This document shows positions 44,821 through 53,602 of a stretch of 64,000 bases of DNA, in pieces (the stretch's first letter is position 1; every line of letters begins with the position of its first letter). Location of the stretch: contig JAQXKO010000025.1 of the NCBI GenBank assembly GCA_029010495.1, positions 79,702 through 143,701 of the forward strand. Reading direction: 5' to 3'. The notes beneath the pieces were generated by a model. It was given only the letters and a program-made list of their open reading frames with translations, did not search any database and was not told where the DNA came from. The position numbers were made by a program, and so were the translations under genes. This DNA comes from Clostridiales bacterium. GTDB lineage: Bacteria; Bacillota; Clostridia; Lachnospirales; Lachnospiraceae.

Positions 44821-44831
44821 AGGAAAATACT

Positions 44832-45518
44832 ATGGATAAATCTATTATTATTAAATCAAATAAGCATGGATTAAGTCTTTTTATTGATGAAAAGCTTGAT
44901 TTTGAAGAAGTTTGCGAAAAGCTACGAAACAAACTCAGGGAGACAAGAAAATTTTTTGGAAATGCCAGTATGGCTCTGACCATTGAGGGAAAGGTTCTTT
45001 CAGGACGGGAAATCAACAATCTTCTTGATATTATTGATGAGGAGTCTGATCTTGAAATACTTGCAGTTATTGATAATCAGGAGGTGAACGATACAATATA
45101 TACGTCTGCGTTAAACGAATTGATGCAGAAACTTGATGATAATGCCTGTGAAATATATCCGTTGACGGTATGTGAGGATTCCTGTCTTGAATTTAAGAGC
45201 AGTGTTATTATTCTGGGTGATGTTCCCGAATCCTCAGAAATTCATTCTAACGGAAGCATTTTTATATTGGGCTGCTCGTACGGAAAGCTGTATGCCGGAG
45301 AACTCGGCAATATTAATTCATGTGTATATGCAGGAGATTTGCAAAGCGATATAATTTCCATTGCAGATATTTCTTATAAAAAACCTAAAATAAACGAAAA
45401 AAAAGGTATATTTAACAGAAGAAAAAATAAAACTGCAGTTAATAATTCTGCGCTTTTAAGAGTAGCTGATGATAAAATTGTATCAACAATTATCAAAGCC
45501 GATATTGAAGAACAATAA
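44832..45518 (+). CDS. minC: Septum site-determining protein MinC (diverged)
   Basis: MinC blocks FtsZ polymerisation away from midcell. The 228-residue product has an N-terminal FtsZ-inhibiting domain (about 1-100) and a short beta-helix domain with the family pattern SSEIHSNGSIFILGCSYGKL and YAGELGNINSCVYAGDL near residues 137-175. A basic tail follows. The RSGQ motif that contacts MinD in other MinC proteins is not present at the expected place, where EFKS is found instead. Location next to minD supports the call. The start ATG 44832 follows AAAGGA. Confidence 0.83.
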   Translation: MDKSIIIKSNKHGLSLFIDEKLDFEEVCEKLRNKLRETRKFFGNASMALTIEGKVLSGREINNLLDIIDEESDLEILAVIDNQEVNDTIYTSALNELMQKLDDNACEIYPLTVCEDSCLEFKSSVIILGDVPESSEIHSNGSIFILGCSYGKLYAGELGNINSCVYAGDLQSDIISIADISYKKPKINEKKGIFNRRKNKTAVNNSALLRVADDKIVSTIIKADIEEQ

Positions 45519-45627
45519 ATTACAAAAGACATACAAACGTAAATTATTTGTTTAAGTTATTTGTAAGATAATATTTTGTCTGTTGTTTACAGCTAAATGT
45601 TAAATAAAATAAACGGAGGAGTTTGTT

Positions 45628-46368
45628 ATGTCAAAAGTATATGTTATCACATCAGGAAAAGGCGGAGTCGGAAAATCCACCATAACTGCAAATCTTGCCG
45701 GTAAAATATCAGAAAAAGGCCTAAGGACTCTTGCAATTGATATGGATACGGGACTTCGCAATCTTGACGTAATTATGGGTCTTGAAAATAAAGTAATTTA
45801 TCATCTGTATGATGTGTTAAATGATAAATGTAAAATATTCCAGGCTCTTGTTAAGGGTAACAGCGACAATCTGTATTTGCTTCCCACAGCCCAGTCTGTT
45901 ACAAAGGCTACAATTGATAAAGATAAATTTTATAATTTATTATGTGTTTTAAGAGAGTATTTTGATGTGATACTGATAGATTGTCCTGCCGGAATTGATG
46001 AGGGTTTTATGACATCCTGCGAATATGCCGACGAAGCAATTCTTGTTGTCAATCCTATCGTGACCAGTATACGAGACGGCGACAGAGTATTGGGTATACT
46101 TAATTCAAATTCAATAACCTGTGACTCCGTAATAGTAAATATGTATCATAAGCATAATAAAAATGCTTCTATTGATGTCAATGATATCAGGAGGATACTC
46201 GGAGTGAAGGATACATATTTGTTTTATTATGATGAGGATGTTATCAGCTGCGGCAATAAGGGGTTGTCAATTTTTAAATCGAACAGACAGTCAAATGAAG
46301 AATATGAAAAAATAGCTGATAAAATCATTGCTTCAATAAGCATTGACGAAAACGTTAAGGAGGAATAA
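45628..46368 (+). CDS. minD: Septum site-determining ATPase MinD (lacks usual membrane helix)
   Basis: MinD is a ParA/MinD ATPase that brings MinC to the membrane. The 246-residue protein has the deviant Walker A KGGVGKS (residues 11-17), DMDTGLRNLDVIMGLE near 38, IDCPAGIDEGF near 120 and NPIVTSIRDGDRVLGIL. The C-terminus ends NEEYEKIADKI...NVKEE. It is acidic and does not show the amphipathic helix (a basic and hydrophobic end such as FLKRLF) that anchors MinD to membrane. No minE follows; rodA begins after four bases. ATG 45628 follows GGAGGAG. Confidence 0.87.
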   Translation: MSKVYVITSGKGGVGKSTITANLAGKISEKGLRTLAIDMDTGLRNLDVIMGLENKVIYHLYDVLNDKCKIFQALVKGNSDNLYLLPTAQSVTKATIDKDKFYNLLCVLREYFDVILIDCPAGIDEGFMTSCEYADEAILVVNPIVTSIRDGDRVLGILNSNSITCDSVIVNMYHKHNKNASIDVNDIRRILGVKDTYLFYYDEDVISCGNKGLSIFKSNRQSNEEYEKIADKIIASISIDENVKEE

Positions 46369-46372
46369 TTAC

Positions 46373-47587
46373 TTGTTTAAGTCTAAAGGATACAAAATAG
46401 AAAATTACAATTTTTCTGTAATAATTGTTTGTTCTCTTTTATCTGTAATAGGTCTTGTGGTATTGAAGAGTCTGACACAAACATCAAATCAGAATATGTT
46501 TTCTAAGCAGCTGGTTGGTGTTATTGCAGGATTATTTGTATGCATAATGGTATCCTTTGTCGATTATCATCTTATTTGTAAGTTTTGTATTCCTTTGTAT
46601 TTTTTAAATATAATTCTGATGTTAATCTGCAGATATATAAACGAGGGAATGTTTCCGTATTTTTACGGAAAAAGCGTTGATGAAGCCAGAAGATGGATAC
46701 ATATCGGACCACCGGGCGGCGGTACTGATTTCATGCCATCGGAAATAACAAAGATTGTTTTGATATTATGTCTGGCAAAACTTTTTTCAACAATAGAGCA
46801 CAAAATCAACAGACTGTCATCACTTATAATGATATGTGTAATAACTGCAATACCTGTTTTTCTTGTATTTTTACAGCCTGATTTATCGACAAGTATTGTT
46901 ATTGTAGCAACTTTTTTATTTATGCTTTTTGTTGCAGGATTAAGCTACAAATATATAATACCTGTCCTAATGGTCGTCATTCCGTCCCTAATCGGTTTTA
47001 TATGGTATATTCAGCAGGATTACGGAAAAGGTCTTCTTAAACCATGGCAGCGTGACAGAATCCTTTCGCTTCTTCATCCTGAAATGTATCCTGACTTAAT
47101 GTATCAGCAGAATAATGCAAAGGATGCATTGGAGGCCGGTAATATTTTCGGTAAGATGATTACTGATAATTCTGCTCCAAGATTAACAAGATATGTTCCT
47201 GTAGTTGAATCAGACTTTATATTCAGCGGAGTCGGAGAGGAGCTTGGTTTTCTCGGAGCATTGACGGTTATCTCTTTATTTCTTATATTTTTATTTATGT
47301 CGTTAAAAATAGCTTTATCTGCCAGAGACAAAACAGGTTTTTATATTGCTGCCGGAATTGCAGCGATGATTACACTGCAGGCTTTTGTTAATATCGGTGT
47401 TGTTGTTTCGGTTTTGCCTAATACAGGTATTCCTTTACCGTTTATGAGTAGCGGTCTATCATCTTTGTTGACAAATTTTGCCACAATCGGTATATTATTA
47501 AATGTCGGATTGCAGCGAAAAGGCACAATGCCTTATGAAGAAGATGTAATTATATTCAGCAAATTCCATAAAAAAGAATACACATAG
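46373..47587 (+). CDS. rodA: Peptidoglycan glycosyltransferase RodA
   Basis: RodA is the SEDS-family polymerase that works with PBP2 in side-wall synthesis. The 404-residue product has about ten membrane helices and the SEDS hallmarks DEARRWIHIGP near 110, MPSEITKIVLILCLAKLF, FLQPDLSTSIVIV near 165, SGVGEELGFLGAL near 285 and GIPLPFMSSGLSSL near 358. It starts with TTG 46373, nine bases after AAGGAGG (46357-46363), which lies in the minD end. No ATG is correctly placed. Confidence 0.93.
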   Translation: MFKSKGYKIENYNFSVIIVCSLLSVIGLVVLKSLTQTSNQNMFSKQLVGVIAGLFVCIMVSFVDYHLICKFCIPLYFLNIILMLICRYINEGMFPYFYGKSVDEARRWIHIGPPGGGTDFMPSEITKIVLILCLAKLFSTIEHKINRLSSLIMICVITAIPVFLVFLQPDLSTSIVIVATFLFMLFVAGLSYKYIIPVLMVVIPSLIGFIWYIQQDYGKGLLKPWQRDRILSLLHPEMYPDLMYQQNNAKDALEAGNIFGKMITDNSAPRLTRYVPVVESDFIFSGVGEELGFLGALTVISLFLIFLFMSLKIALSARDKTGFYIAAGIAAMITLQAFVNIGVVVSVLPNTGIPLPFMSSGLSSLLTNFATIGILLNVGLQRKGTMPYEEDVIIFSKFHKKEYT

Positions 47588-47602
47588 AAAATTGAGGTAT
47601 TT

Positions 47603-48646
47603 ATGAAAAAAACCACACATAAATCAATATATTTATTATTAGTTTTTACTTTATTTTTGCAGTTAACAGGCTGTGCATCTAAGGAAAATGAGCTTTATGG
47701 TCACTATGCTTCGTCAGATAATGTTGTAAATACTGATATAGGTGAATATGTTATCGGTAAAACATCTGCATTACTTACTGAAAATAAGCTTTGTTATATT
47801 TCTTCTGATGAGCTCGTTGAGGATGAAAATATTAAATGTAAGGCAGCACTGCTTATTGATGTGACTAATAACAGACTGATTCAGGGTCAGGACATATACA
47901 AAAAGATTTATCCTGCCAGTCTTACAAAGCTTCTTACTGCTTATGTTGTATTAAAAAACGGTAATATGGAAGAGGAATATACAATTAAGCAGGATAATTG
48001 CGGAATTTACGAAGCCGGAGCCCAGCTTATCGGATTTAAAAAGGGTGATGTTGTAAAGGTTAGTGATTTGTTATATTGTCTTCTTGTATATTCCGGCAAT
48101 GACTCTGCCGTTGCTCTTGCAGATTACATATCGGGCGGAGAAGACAAATTTTGCGAATTGATGAATGAAGAGGCTAAAAAGCTCGGTCTTTCGGGGACAC
48201 ATTTTACAAATTCACATGGCCTGCATGATACAGAACACTATACAACTGCATATGATATGTATATTTTATTGAATAAATGCATGGAAAACGAGATGTTTAG
48301 AAAGGTTTCGCAGACTGTTGATTATGAATTTTCAATTCGTCATGAAAATGGTGAATATACAAATAAATCATTAAGTACTACGAACAGATTTAAAAAGGGA
48401 TTATGCGAGGTTCCGGAAGGACTGACTATTCTCGGAGGAAAGACAGGTAATACTTTGGCTGCAGGGCCGTGTCTTATTCAATATTTTTCTGATTCTGACG
48501 GAAATGAGTATATTGCAGCAATTTTCGGCGCCGAGAATATACCGGTTTTGTATGAGAAAATGACCTATTTGATGAATAAGGTTAATAAATCGGCTTCGAC
48601 TGATGCAACGGATAATGATAATAAAGATAACAAGGCTGATGAATAA
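47603..48646 (+). CDS. D-alanyl-D-alanine carboxypeptidase, lipoprotein
   Basis: This is a peptidase family S11 (DacF-like) enzyme that removes the terminal D-Ala from peptidoglycan stem peptides. The N-terminus is a lipoprotein signal with lipobox LTGC (Cys about residue 24), so it is anchored outside the membrane and would be lipidated by the Lgt/LspA pathway (lspA is at 53108). Active-site motifs are PASLTKLL (SxxK), YSGNDSA (SxN) and GGKTGNT (KTG). The 347-residue length fits a catalytic domain without the long C-terminal domain of DacA. It ends the mre-min-rodA cluster. A second family member is at 61521. Confidence 0.92.
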   Translation: MKKTTHKSIYLLLVFTLFLQLTGCASKENELYGHYASSDNVVNTDIGEYVIGKTSALLTENKLCYISSDELVEDENIKCKAALLIDVTNNRLIQGQDIYKKIYPASLTKLLTAYVVLKNGNMEEEYTIKQDNCGIYEAGAQLIGFKKGDVVKVSDLLYCLLVYSGNDSAVALADYISGGEDKFCELMNEEAKKLGLSGTHFTNSHGLHDTEHYTTAYDMYILLNKCMENEMFRKVSQTVDYEFSIRHENGEYTNKSLSTTNRFKKGLCEVPEGLTILGGKTGNTLAAGPCLIQYFSDSDGNEYIAAIFGAENIPVLYEKMTYLMNKVNKSASTDATDNDNKDNKADE

Positions 48647-48697
48647 TATCTGAGAGGTATTTGTTAATTGTTTTTTACAAAAAAAATAATTTATTAG

Positions 48698-48726
48698 TTG
48701 TTTTTTTGGTGATTATATACTATAAT
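48698..48726 (+). promoter_or_regulatory. Promoter of the small P-loop protein gene
   Basis: TTGTTT (48698-48703) and a perfect TATAAT (48721-48726) are 17 bases apart, 39 bases before the start codon at 48765. Confidence 0.65.
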
Positions 48727-48764
48727 GGATATATGAATTAACCCACACAAGGAGGATTTTTATC

Positions 48765-49184
48765 ATGGTACAGATTATCGTTGGTGAAAAGGGAAAAGGA
48801 AAAACTAAAATATTATTAGACAAGGCTAATACTGATATTAATTCAGTAAAGGGTACTGTTGTTTATCTTGATAAGAACAATCAGCACATGTATGAGCTTG
48901 ACAGACGTGTCAGATTAATAAATGTAAGAGATTATTGTATTGAGTGCGCATCAGAATTCGTTGGTTTTATTTGTGGTATTATTTCACAGGATCACGACAT
49001 TGAAAAGATTTATCTTGACAGCTTTTTAAAGGTTGCCTGCCTTAATGCAGCAGATGTTGACAGAATAATTGAAAAGCTTTCTGTAGTGGCAGACAAATTT
49101 AACGTTGATATTATTATAAGTCTCTCACAGAAGTCAGAGGATGTATCTGCAATTGTTAAAGAGAAGGTAATTGTTGCTCTTTAA
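48765..49184 (+). CDS. Small P-loop NTPase-like protein, unknown function
   Basis: The 139-residue product begins MVQIIVGEKGKGKTKILLDK, a proper Walker A (GxxxxGKT) at residues 7-14. A possible Walker B strand is IEKIYLDSFLKVACL near 84-98. The rest alternates strands and helices, consistent with a minimal RecA/PilT-like nucleotide-binding fold, but no second domain is present. Similar Lachnospiraceae proteins are often labelled twitching-motility PilT, which I would not trust. It is transcribed alone, from a clear promoter to a strong terminator, and has a very good ribosome binding site (AAGGAGG), so it may be well expressed. Confidence 0.75.
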   Translation: MVQIIVGEKGKGKTKILLDKANTDINSVKGTVVYLDKNNQHMYELDRRVRLINVRDYCIECASEFVGFICGIISQDHDIEKIYLDSFLKVACLNAADVDRIIEKLSVVADKFNVDIIISLSQKSEDVSAIVKEKVIVAL

Positions 49185-49200
49185 TTCTTATTATGTAATT

Positions 49201-49232
49201 AAAAGAACTGCCAAACGGCAGTTCTTTTTTTT
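49201..49232. terminator. Bidirectional intrinsic terminator
   Basis: AAAAGAACTGCC (49201-49212) pairs perfectly with GGCAGTTCTTTT (49217-49228) around loop AAAC, followed by T on this strand. The A-run on the other side serves the convergent gene at 49248. Confidence 0.9.
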
Positions 49233-49247
49233 ATCAAACAATTATCA

Positions 49248-49454
49248 TTAATCCATCATTTCCTGACGGATTCGTCCAAAGAATGAAATGGCATATAAAC
49301 CGCTAATACCAACCAGTGCATAAATTACTCTTGATAAAATTGTCATATTACCGAAAATCATTCTGACAAGATCAATTCCGAAGAATCCGATAAATCCCCA
49401 GTTAATGGCACCGATTAAAATAAGTGCAAGAATAATATAATCTACAACTTTCAT
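49248..49454 (-). CDS. DUF378 small membrane protein
   Basis: The 68-residue product is a DUF378 protein: MKVVDYIILALILIGAINWG at the start, GFFGIDLVRMIFG in the middle, and a second membrane helix SRVIYALVGISGLYAISFF. Two membrane segments are predicted. The family is widespread in bacteria with no known function. On the minus strand its ATG is preceded by CGGAGGC. It converges on the P-loop gene across a shared terminator. Confidence 0.9.
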   Translation of the reverse strand: MKVVDYIILALILIGAINWGFIGFFGIDLVRMIFGNMTILSRVIYALVGISGLYAISFFGRIRQEMMD

Positions 49455-49600
49455 GTAAGCCTCCGTAATTTTATTTATCAGGCATTCCTGATTTTATATT
49501 TATTATTATCAAATAACAAAAAAATATTCATGATTATCTTTATTTTTTTATGATAATAAAGTATAATATATGATAGTTATTTATACGGAAAGGAGAAATC

Positions 49601-51034
49601 ATGAGCAGACCGGTTAATAATGATAATAAGGTTGTCAGATTATCAAAAAAGAATAATGCTCCCAAAATAACTTCAAATGTTAAAAACATTAATATCGGAG
49701 TTGTAATTGTAGCATTGGTATTTATTTATCTGCTCATTTATATAATCTCGGGACTTAAAAAGGAACATTTATCAATATATGAAGTGCAGGCAATAAGCAT
49801 GTCGAAAAACTGCTCTGCAGAAGGCGTTATTATACGTAATGAAAACAATTATTATACTAATACTGCCGGATACACCAATTATTATGTCAGAAACGGTTCA
49901 AAAGTTGCCGTAGGAGATACGATATACTCAATTGATGAAAGCAAAAAGGTATATGACTATCTTAATGAAAACGGTATTACGTACAAAATTAATGATGATG
50001 ATATAGAAGATTTAAAAAAATATATTTTTGAATTTAATGAAAAATATAATTCCAATAATTTTGAACTTGTATATGATTTGAAAAATGAATTATATTCCGA
50101 AATTACAAATATTGCTGATTCGTATTTGCTGAACAATCTGAATTTGATTGTTGACAGCAGCAATAATCTGAATTTCAATATTTTTAAGGCAGAACAGTCA
50201 GGTACCGTTTCGTTTTTTAATGATTCTCTCAACGGTCTGACAATCGAAAATGTTTCGCCTAAGACATTTGATAAGACTGATTACAAATCAAATACATTAT
50301 ACGAGGCTGAAATAAAAGAAAATAATTCACTTGTTTATAAAATCATCGATGATGAAGCCTGGACGATTGTTATAAAGCTTACAAAAGAACAATATGATGA
50401 GCTTTCGGGAAATAATACATTAAAGTTTAAAATTAAAAATGACGGATTGCAGCTTTCAAAGCCATGTACATTCTTTATGAAAGACGGCGGATATTTTGCA
50501 AGAGTGGATCTTACGGAATATATGATAAGATATATTAAATTCCGATTTATTGATATTGAACTTGACCTTTCATCGGAGGAAGGACTTAAAATACCATATT
50601 CCTCTATTACAACCAAAGATTTTTATATGATTCCTTCAGCATATTATATATATAACGAAGAGGCAGATGCTGATGGCTTTACCCTGATGGAATATAATAT
50701 TGAAACCAAGGAAACCCATTATAAATTTATTCCTTGTGATATATATTATGAGGATGAGGAAAAAGGTGTTGTATATGTAGATCAGAAGACTTTTGATTAT
50801 GGTCAGTATATATACAGTATGTCTGAGGAAACACTGTATCAGGTTAGTGTGGTCGGAAGCCTTGAGGGCGTTTATAATGTCAATAAAGGATATGCTGTGT
50901 TCAGACGTATTGATATAATCAGTAAAAATGAAGATTATTGTATTGTGAAGGGTGGTTCGAAAAGAGGCTTAAATGCACATGACCATATTGTACTTCATTC
51001 AGAGCTGATTAATGAAAATGTTCAGATATATTAA
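49601..51034 (+). CDS. HlyD-like membrane protein of the sepF cluster
   Basis: The 477-residue protein has a basic cytoplasmic start, one membrane helix (about 31-52, NIGVVIVALVFIYLLIYIIS) and a large extracellular part. The first portion resembles a biotinyl-lipoyl/HlyD-like hairpin (EGVIIRNENNYYTNTAGYTNYYVRNGSKVAVGDTIYSID). The rest is beta-rich with many Asp, Tyr and Asn residues. HlyD-like proteins are membrane-fusion partners of exporters, but no ABC transporter is nearby. A gene of this kind before ylmE and sepF is common in Lachnospiraceae, so a role in envelope or division is inferred from position only. ATG 49601 follows AAGGAG. Confidence 0.72.
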   Translation: MSRPVNNDNKVVRLSKKNNAPKITSNVKNINIGVVIVALVFIYLLIYIISGLKKEHLSIYEVQAISMSKNCSAEGVIIRNENNYYTNTAGYTNYYVRNGSKVAVGDTIYSIDESKKVYDYLNENGITYKINDDDIEDLKKYIFEFNEKYNSNNFELVYDLKNELYSEITNIADSYLLNNLNLIVDSSNNLNFNIFKAEQSGTVSFFNDSLNGLTIENVSPKTFDKTDYKSNTLYEAEIKENNSLVYKIIDDEAWTIVIKLTKEQYDELSGNNTLKFKIKNDGLQLSKPCTFFMKDGGYFARVDLTEYMIRYIKFRFIDIELDLSSEEGLKIPYSSITTKDFYMIPSAYYIYNEEADADGFTLMEYNIETKETHYKFIPCDIYYEDEEKGVVYVDQKTFDYGQYIYSMSEETLYQVSVVGSLEGVYNVNKGYAVFRRIDIISKNEDYCIVKGGSKRGLNAHDHIVLHSELINENVQIY

Positions 51035-51075
51035 TACTTTATGAAAGGAATAATTCTTGTATTAAGAGATAAAAA

Positions 51076-51765
51076 ATGATAGCTGAAAATATTAAAATTG
51101 TTAAAAAGAATATTAATGAGGCCTTATCAAAATCAAAATTCGATAATGATGTTACGCTTATATGTGTAAGCAAGACAAAGCCTGTTGAAATGATTATTGA
51201 TGCATATGAGGCGGGAGAGAGGAATTTTGGAGAAAATAAGGTTCAGGAGATAGTTGCAAAGGCACCGCTTCTGCCTGAAGATACCGTTTGGCATATGATA
51301 GGTCATTTGCAGACAAATAAGGTCAAAAAAGCTGTTCAGTATGCCGAATATATTCATTCCGTAGACAGTCTGTCTCTTGCTCAGGCAATTGATAAAGAAG
51401 CAGGTAAAACAGGTAAGATTCAGAAGATATTGTGTGAAGTAAATATTGCATCTGAGGACAGTAAATTCGGGCTGAATGAGGATTCGTTAATTGATTTATT
51501 AATTGAAATATCAAAATTACAAAATATTAAAATATGTGGACTTATGTGTGTTGCTCCATATACTGAGATTTCTGAAGAGAACAGAAAGTATTTTGTTAAA
51601 CTTCGTGAAATGATGAATAAGATTAATCAGATGAATATTGAGAATGTCAATATGAATATGTTATCAATGGGTATGACAAATGATTATATGATTGCAATTG
51701 AAGAAGGTGCTACCTTTGTACGTGTCGGAACCGGTATTTTCGGAGAAAGAAATTACAATATTTAA
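51076..51765 (+). CDS. ylmE: YggS/YlmE family PLP-homeostasis protein
   Basis: The 229-residue product is a PLP-binding barrel protein of the YggS/PROSC family, involved in pyridoxal phosphate and amino acid homeostasis. The PLP Lys lies in LICVSKTKPVEMI, and family motifs GERNFGENKVQEIVAK, WHMIGHLQTNKVK, HSVDSLSLAQAI, GLMCVAPY and LSMGMTNDYMIAIEEGATFVRVGTGIFG are present. It belongs to the conserved ylmE-sepF-divIVA division cluster. The ribosome binding site is weak. Confidence 0.95.
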   Translation: MIAENIKIVKKNINEALSKSKFDNDVTLICVSKTKPVEMIIDAYEAGERNFGENKVQEIVAKAPLLPEDTVWHMIGHLQTNKVKKAVQYAEYIHSVDSLSLAQAIDKEAGKTGKIQKILCEVNIASEDSKFGLNEDSLIDLLIEISKLQNIKICGLMCVAPYTEISEENRKYFVKLREMMNKINQMNIENVNMNMLSMGMTNDYMIAIEEGATFVRVGTGIFGERNYNI

Positions 51766-51794
51766 AATTTTCTATATAATAATTATTAATTATA

Positions 51795-51803
51795 TGTTAT
51801 AAT
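51795..51803 (+). promoter_or_regulatory. Extended -10 promoter before sepF
   Basis: TGTTATAAT (51795-51803) is an extended -10 element with no good -35, 43 bases before sepF. It would allow sepF-divIVA to be transcribed apart from ylmE. Confidence 0.5.
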
Positions 51804-51845
51804 AAAATATAGGATGTAAAACAATAATCCATTAAGGAGAGAAAA

Positions 51846-52490
51846 ATGGCAGGTATATTTAGGAAGATTGTTGATAATATTTTTGTAAAAGAAGAAGATT
51901 TTGATGATGATTACGAAGAAGAGTATTTAAAAGAAATCGAAAAGCAACAGAAAAAATCTTATAGAAATGACAGGGCGGACGAAAAAGGTCATATTAGACT
52001 TGCCAAAGGCGGCAGAGAAGACAGAGAGGCGACGAAGCCTCAAAAATCATATTCTTCAAAGTCAGATAATAATTCAGACAGAAGCCCGTATACTCCCGGA
52101 AGAATAAAAGATGCCAGAGAATATGACAAGGGAGGATATGTTCCTCAAAATTCCGGAAGAAAGTCATATAGTGAAAAAACAAGAATTATCAACGAAGGCT
52201 CTGAAATATCAATATATAATGTTGAAAACTTTTCCGATGCGAGAGAGGTTTGTGATAAGCTTGTTGAAGGTAGTCCGATAATTGTCAATTTTACAAATCC
52301 CGCTTCTGAAGATTCTCAACGTGTTATGGACTTTATTGCAGGATGTATTTATGTTATTGACGGCAACCTGCATGTAATATCAAATACTATTTTTTTGTTT
52401 TCTCCGAATGGCATAGATGTATCCGGCGATTACTTAAATATGGTACAGGGAAATGCTTTCGGAGTACCGACTTTCAATAAAATGATATAA
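51846..52490 (+). CDS. sepF: Cell division protein SepF
   Basis: SepF binds FtsZ and membrane and shapes the division ring in Gram-positive bacteria. The 214-residue product has an N-terminal amphipathic region (GIFRKIVDNIFV), a long charged linker (about 20-115), and the DUF552 domain near residues 117-205 with VENFSDAREVCDKLVEGSPI, RVMDFIAGCIYVIDG and FLFSPNGIDVSGD. ATG 51846 follows AAGGAGAG. It is followed by divIVA after 11 bases. Confidence 0.94.
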   Translation: MAGIFRKIVDNIFVKEEDFDDDYEEEYLKEIEKQQKKSYRNDRADEKGHIRLAKGGREDREATKPQKSYSSKSDNNSDRSPYTPGRIKDAREYDKGGYVPQNSGRKSYSEKTRIINEGSEISIYNVENFSDAREVCDKLVEGSPIIVNFTNPASEDSQRVMDFIAGCIYVIDGNLHVISNTIFLFSPNGIDVSGDYLNMVQGNAFGVPTFNKMI

Positions 52491-52501
52491 GGAGAAATAT
52501 A

Positions 52502-53056
52502 ATGATTACACCTATTGAAATCCAAAAAACAGAATTTAAGATGGGAACTCACGGCTATAATAAAGCTCAGGTTGATGAATTTAAGGCGATTGTTGCTAAG
52601 GACTACGAGCTCCTTTACAGACAGAATCTTGACCTTAATGATAAAATTAACAGTTTAAATGATAAGCTTCAATATTATTCTTCAATGGAAAAGTCGTTAC
52701 ATAAAGCACTTGTTCTGGCTGAAAAATCTGCAGAGGAAACAAAAAAGTCTGCTGAGGCAAATGCTGAATCAATCGAGAAAGAAGCCAGGGCAAATGCGCA
52801 GGTTATCATTTCAGATGCAAAGATGCAGCTGAATTATATTTATGATGCCACATTAGATTTATTAAAGCAGTATGAAGTATACAGAAATCAAATTATATCT
52901 GCTTCAAAAGCACAGGTTCAGTTATTAAATAGTGAAGTTTTTAAGATTGACTCATCAAAGCTTGATGCATATGAAGATTATCTTGAAAACAGAAGTATTG
53001 TTAAGGACTCTGAACAAGAACCGGATAATTTTGAAGAAACTAATGAAGAGCAGTAA
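52502..53056 (+). CDS. divIVA: DivIVA-domain protein
   Basis: DivIVA senses curved membrane and positions division or polar proteins. The 184-residue product starts with the lipid-binding domain ITPIEIQKTEFKMGTHGYNKAQVDEF and continues as a coiled coil (about 30-150) with an Ala/Glu-rich stretch (SAEETKKSAEANAESIEKEA). The acidic tail is short. As the only candidate topological factor in the window, it may act with the MinCD pair, which has no minE beside it. A terminator hairpin follows. Confidence 0.93.
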   Translation: MITPIEIQKTEFKMGTHGYNKAQVDEFKAIVAKDYELLYRQNLDLNDKINSLNDKLQYYSSMEKSLHKALVLAEKSAEETKKSAEANAESIEKEARANAQVIISDAKMQLNYIYDATLDLLKQYEVYRNQIISASKAQVQLLNSEVFKIDSSKLDAYEDYLENRSIVKDSEQEPDNFEETNEEQ

Positions 53057-53064
53057 TACTTTTA

Positions 53065-53096
53065 AAGCTACATATTATTATGTAGCTTTTTTAATA
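53065..53096 (+). terminator. Intrinsic terminator between divIVA and lspA
   Basis: AAAGCTACATA pairs with TATGTAGCTTT around a short AT-rich loop, then TTTTT. It separates divIVA from lspA, although read-through or a nearby promoter must supply lspA. Confidence 0.8.
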
Positions 53097-53107
53097 GGGA
53101 GACATAT

Positions 53108-53602
53108 ATGAAGAAAAAAATATTTGTATTATTTTTGATATTAATACCCGGTATTATACTTGACCAGATTACTAAATGGCTTACGAGAGAATATCTTGCA
53201 GGAAAGACTATTGTAATTATTAAAGGTGTTCTTGAGCTTACATTATTAAAGAATACAGGTGCAGCATGGGGTTCATTTTCAAGTAATACTACTGCACTTA
53301 TAATATTAACCTTAGTTATGACCGTGGCGATTTTATTATATTATTTTAAATTACCGTCCAAAGACAATAAAAGATTAATCTGGCTTGAACTATGTCTGGG
53401 CTTCATTATTGCCGGAGCAATCGGAAATATGATTGACAGAATTTATTTTAAATATGTTACTGATATGATTTATTTTAAACTTATAAACTTTCCTGTATTT
53501 AATATTGCGGACATATATGTTACATGTGCCTGCTTTGTCATGGTTATTCTTATATTATTTTATTATAAAGAAGAGGAATTGCAGTGGAAGAAGAATACAT
53601 AA
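53108..53602 (+). CDS. lspA: Lipoprotein signal peptidase
   Basis: LspA is the aspartic membrane protease that cleaves signal peptides of prolipoproteins. The 164-residue protein has four membrane helices. Conserved motifs are ILDQITKWLTREYL near residue 16, LTLLKNTGAAWGSF near 45, GAIGNMIDRIYF (first catalytic Asp) and FPVFNIADIYVTCA (second catalytic Asp). Its end overlaps the GTG start of the next gene. The lipoprotein carboxypeptidase at 47603 is one likely substrate. Confidence 0.96.
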   Translation: MKKKIFVLFLILIPGIILDQITKWLTREYLAGKTIVIIKGVLELTLLKNTGAAWGSFSSNTTALIILTLVMTVAILLYYFKLPSKDNKRLIWLELCLGFIIAGAIGNMIDRIYFKYVTDMIYFKLINFPVFNIADIYVTCACFVMVILILFYYKEEELQWKKNT

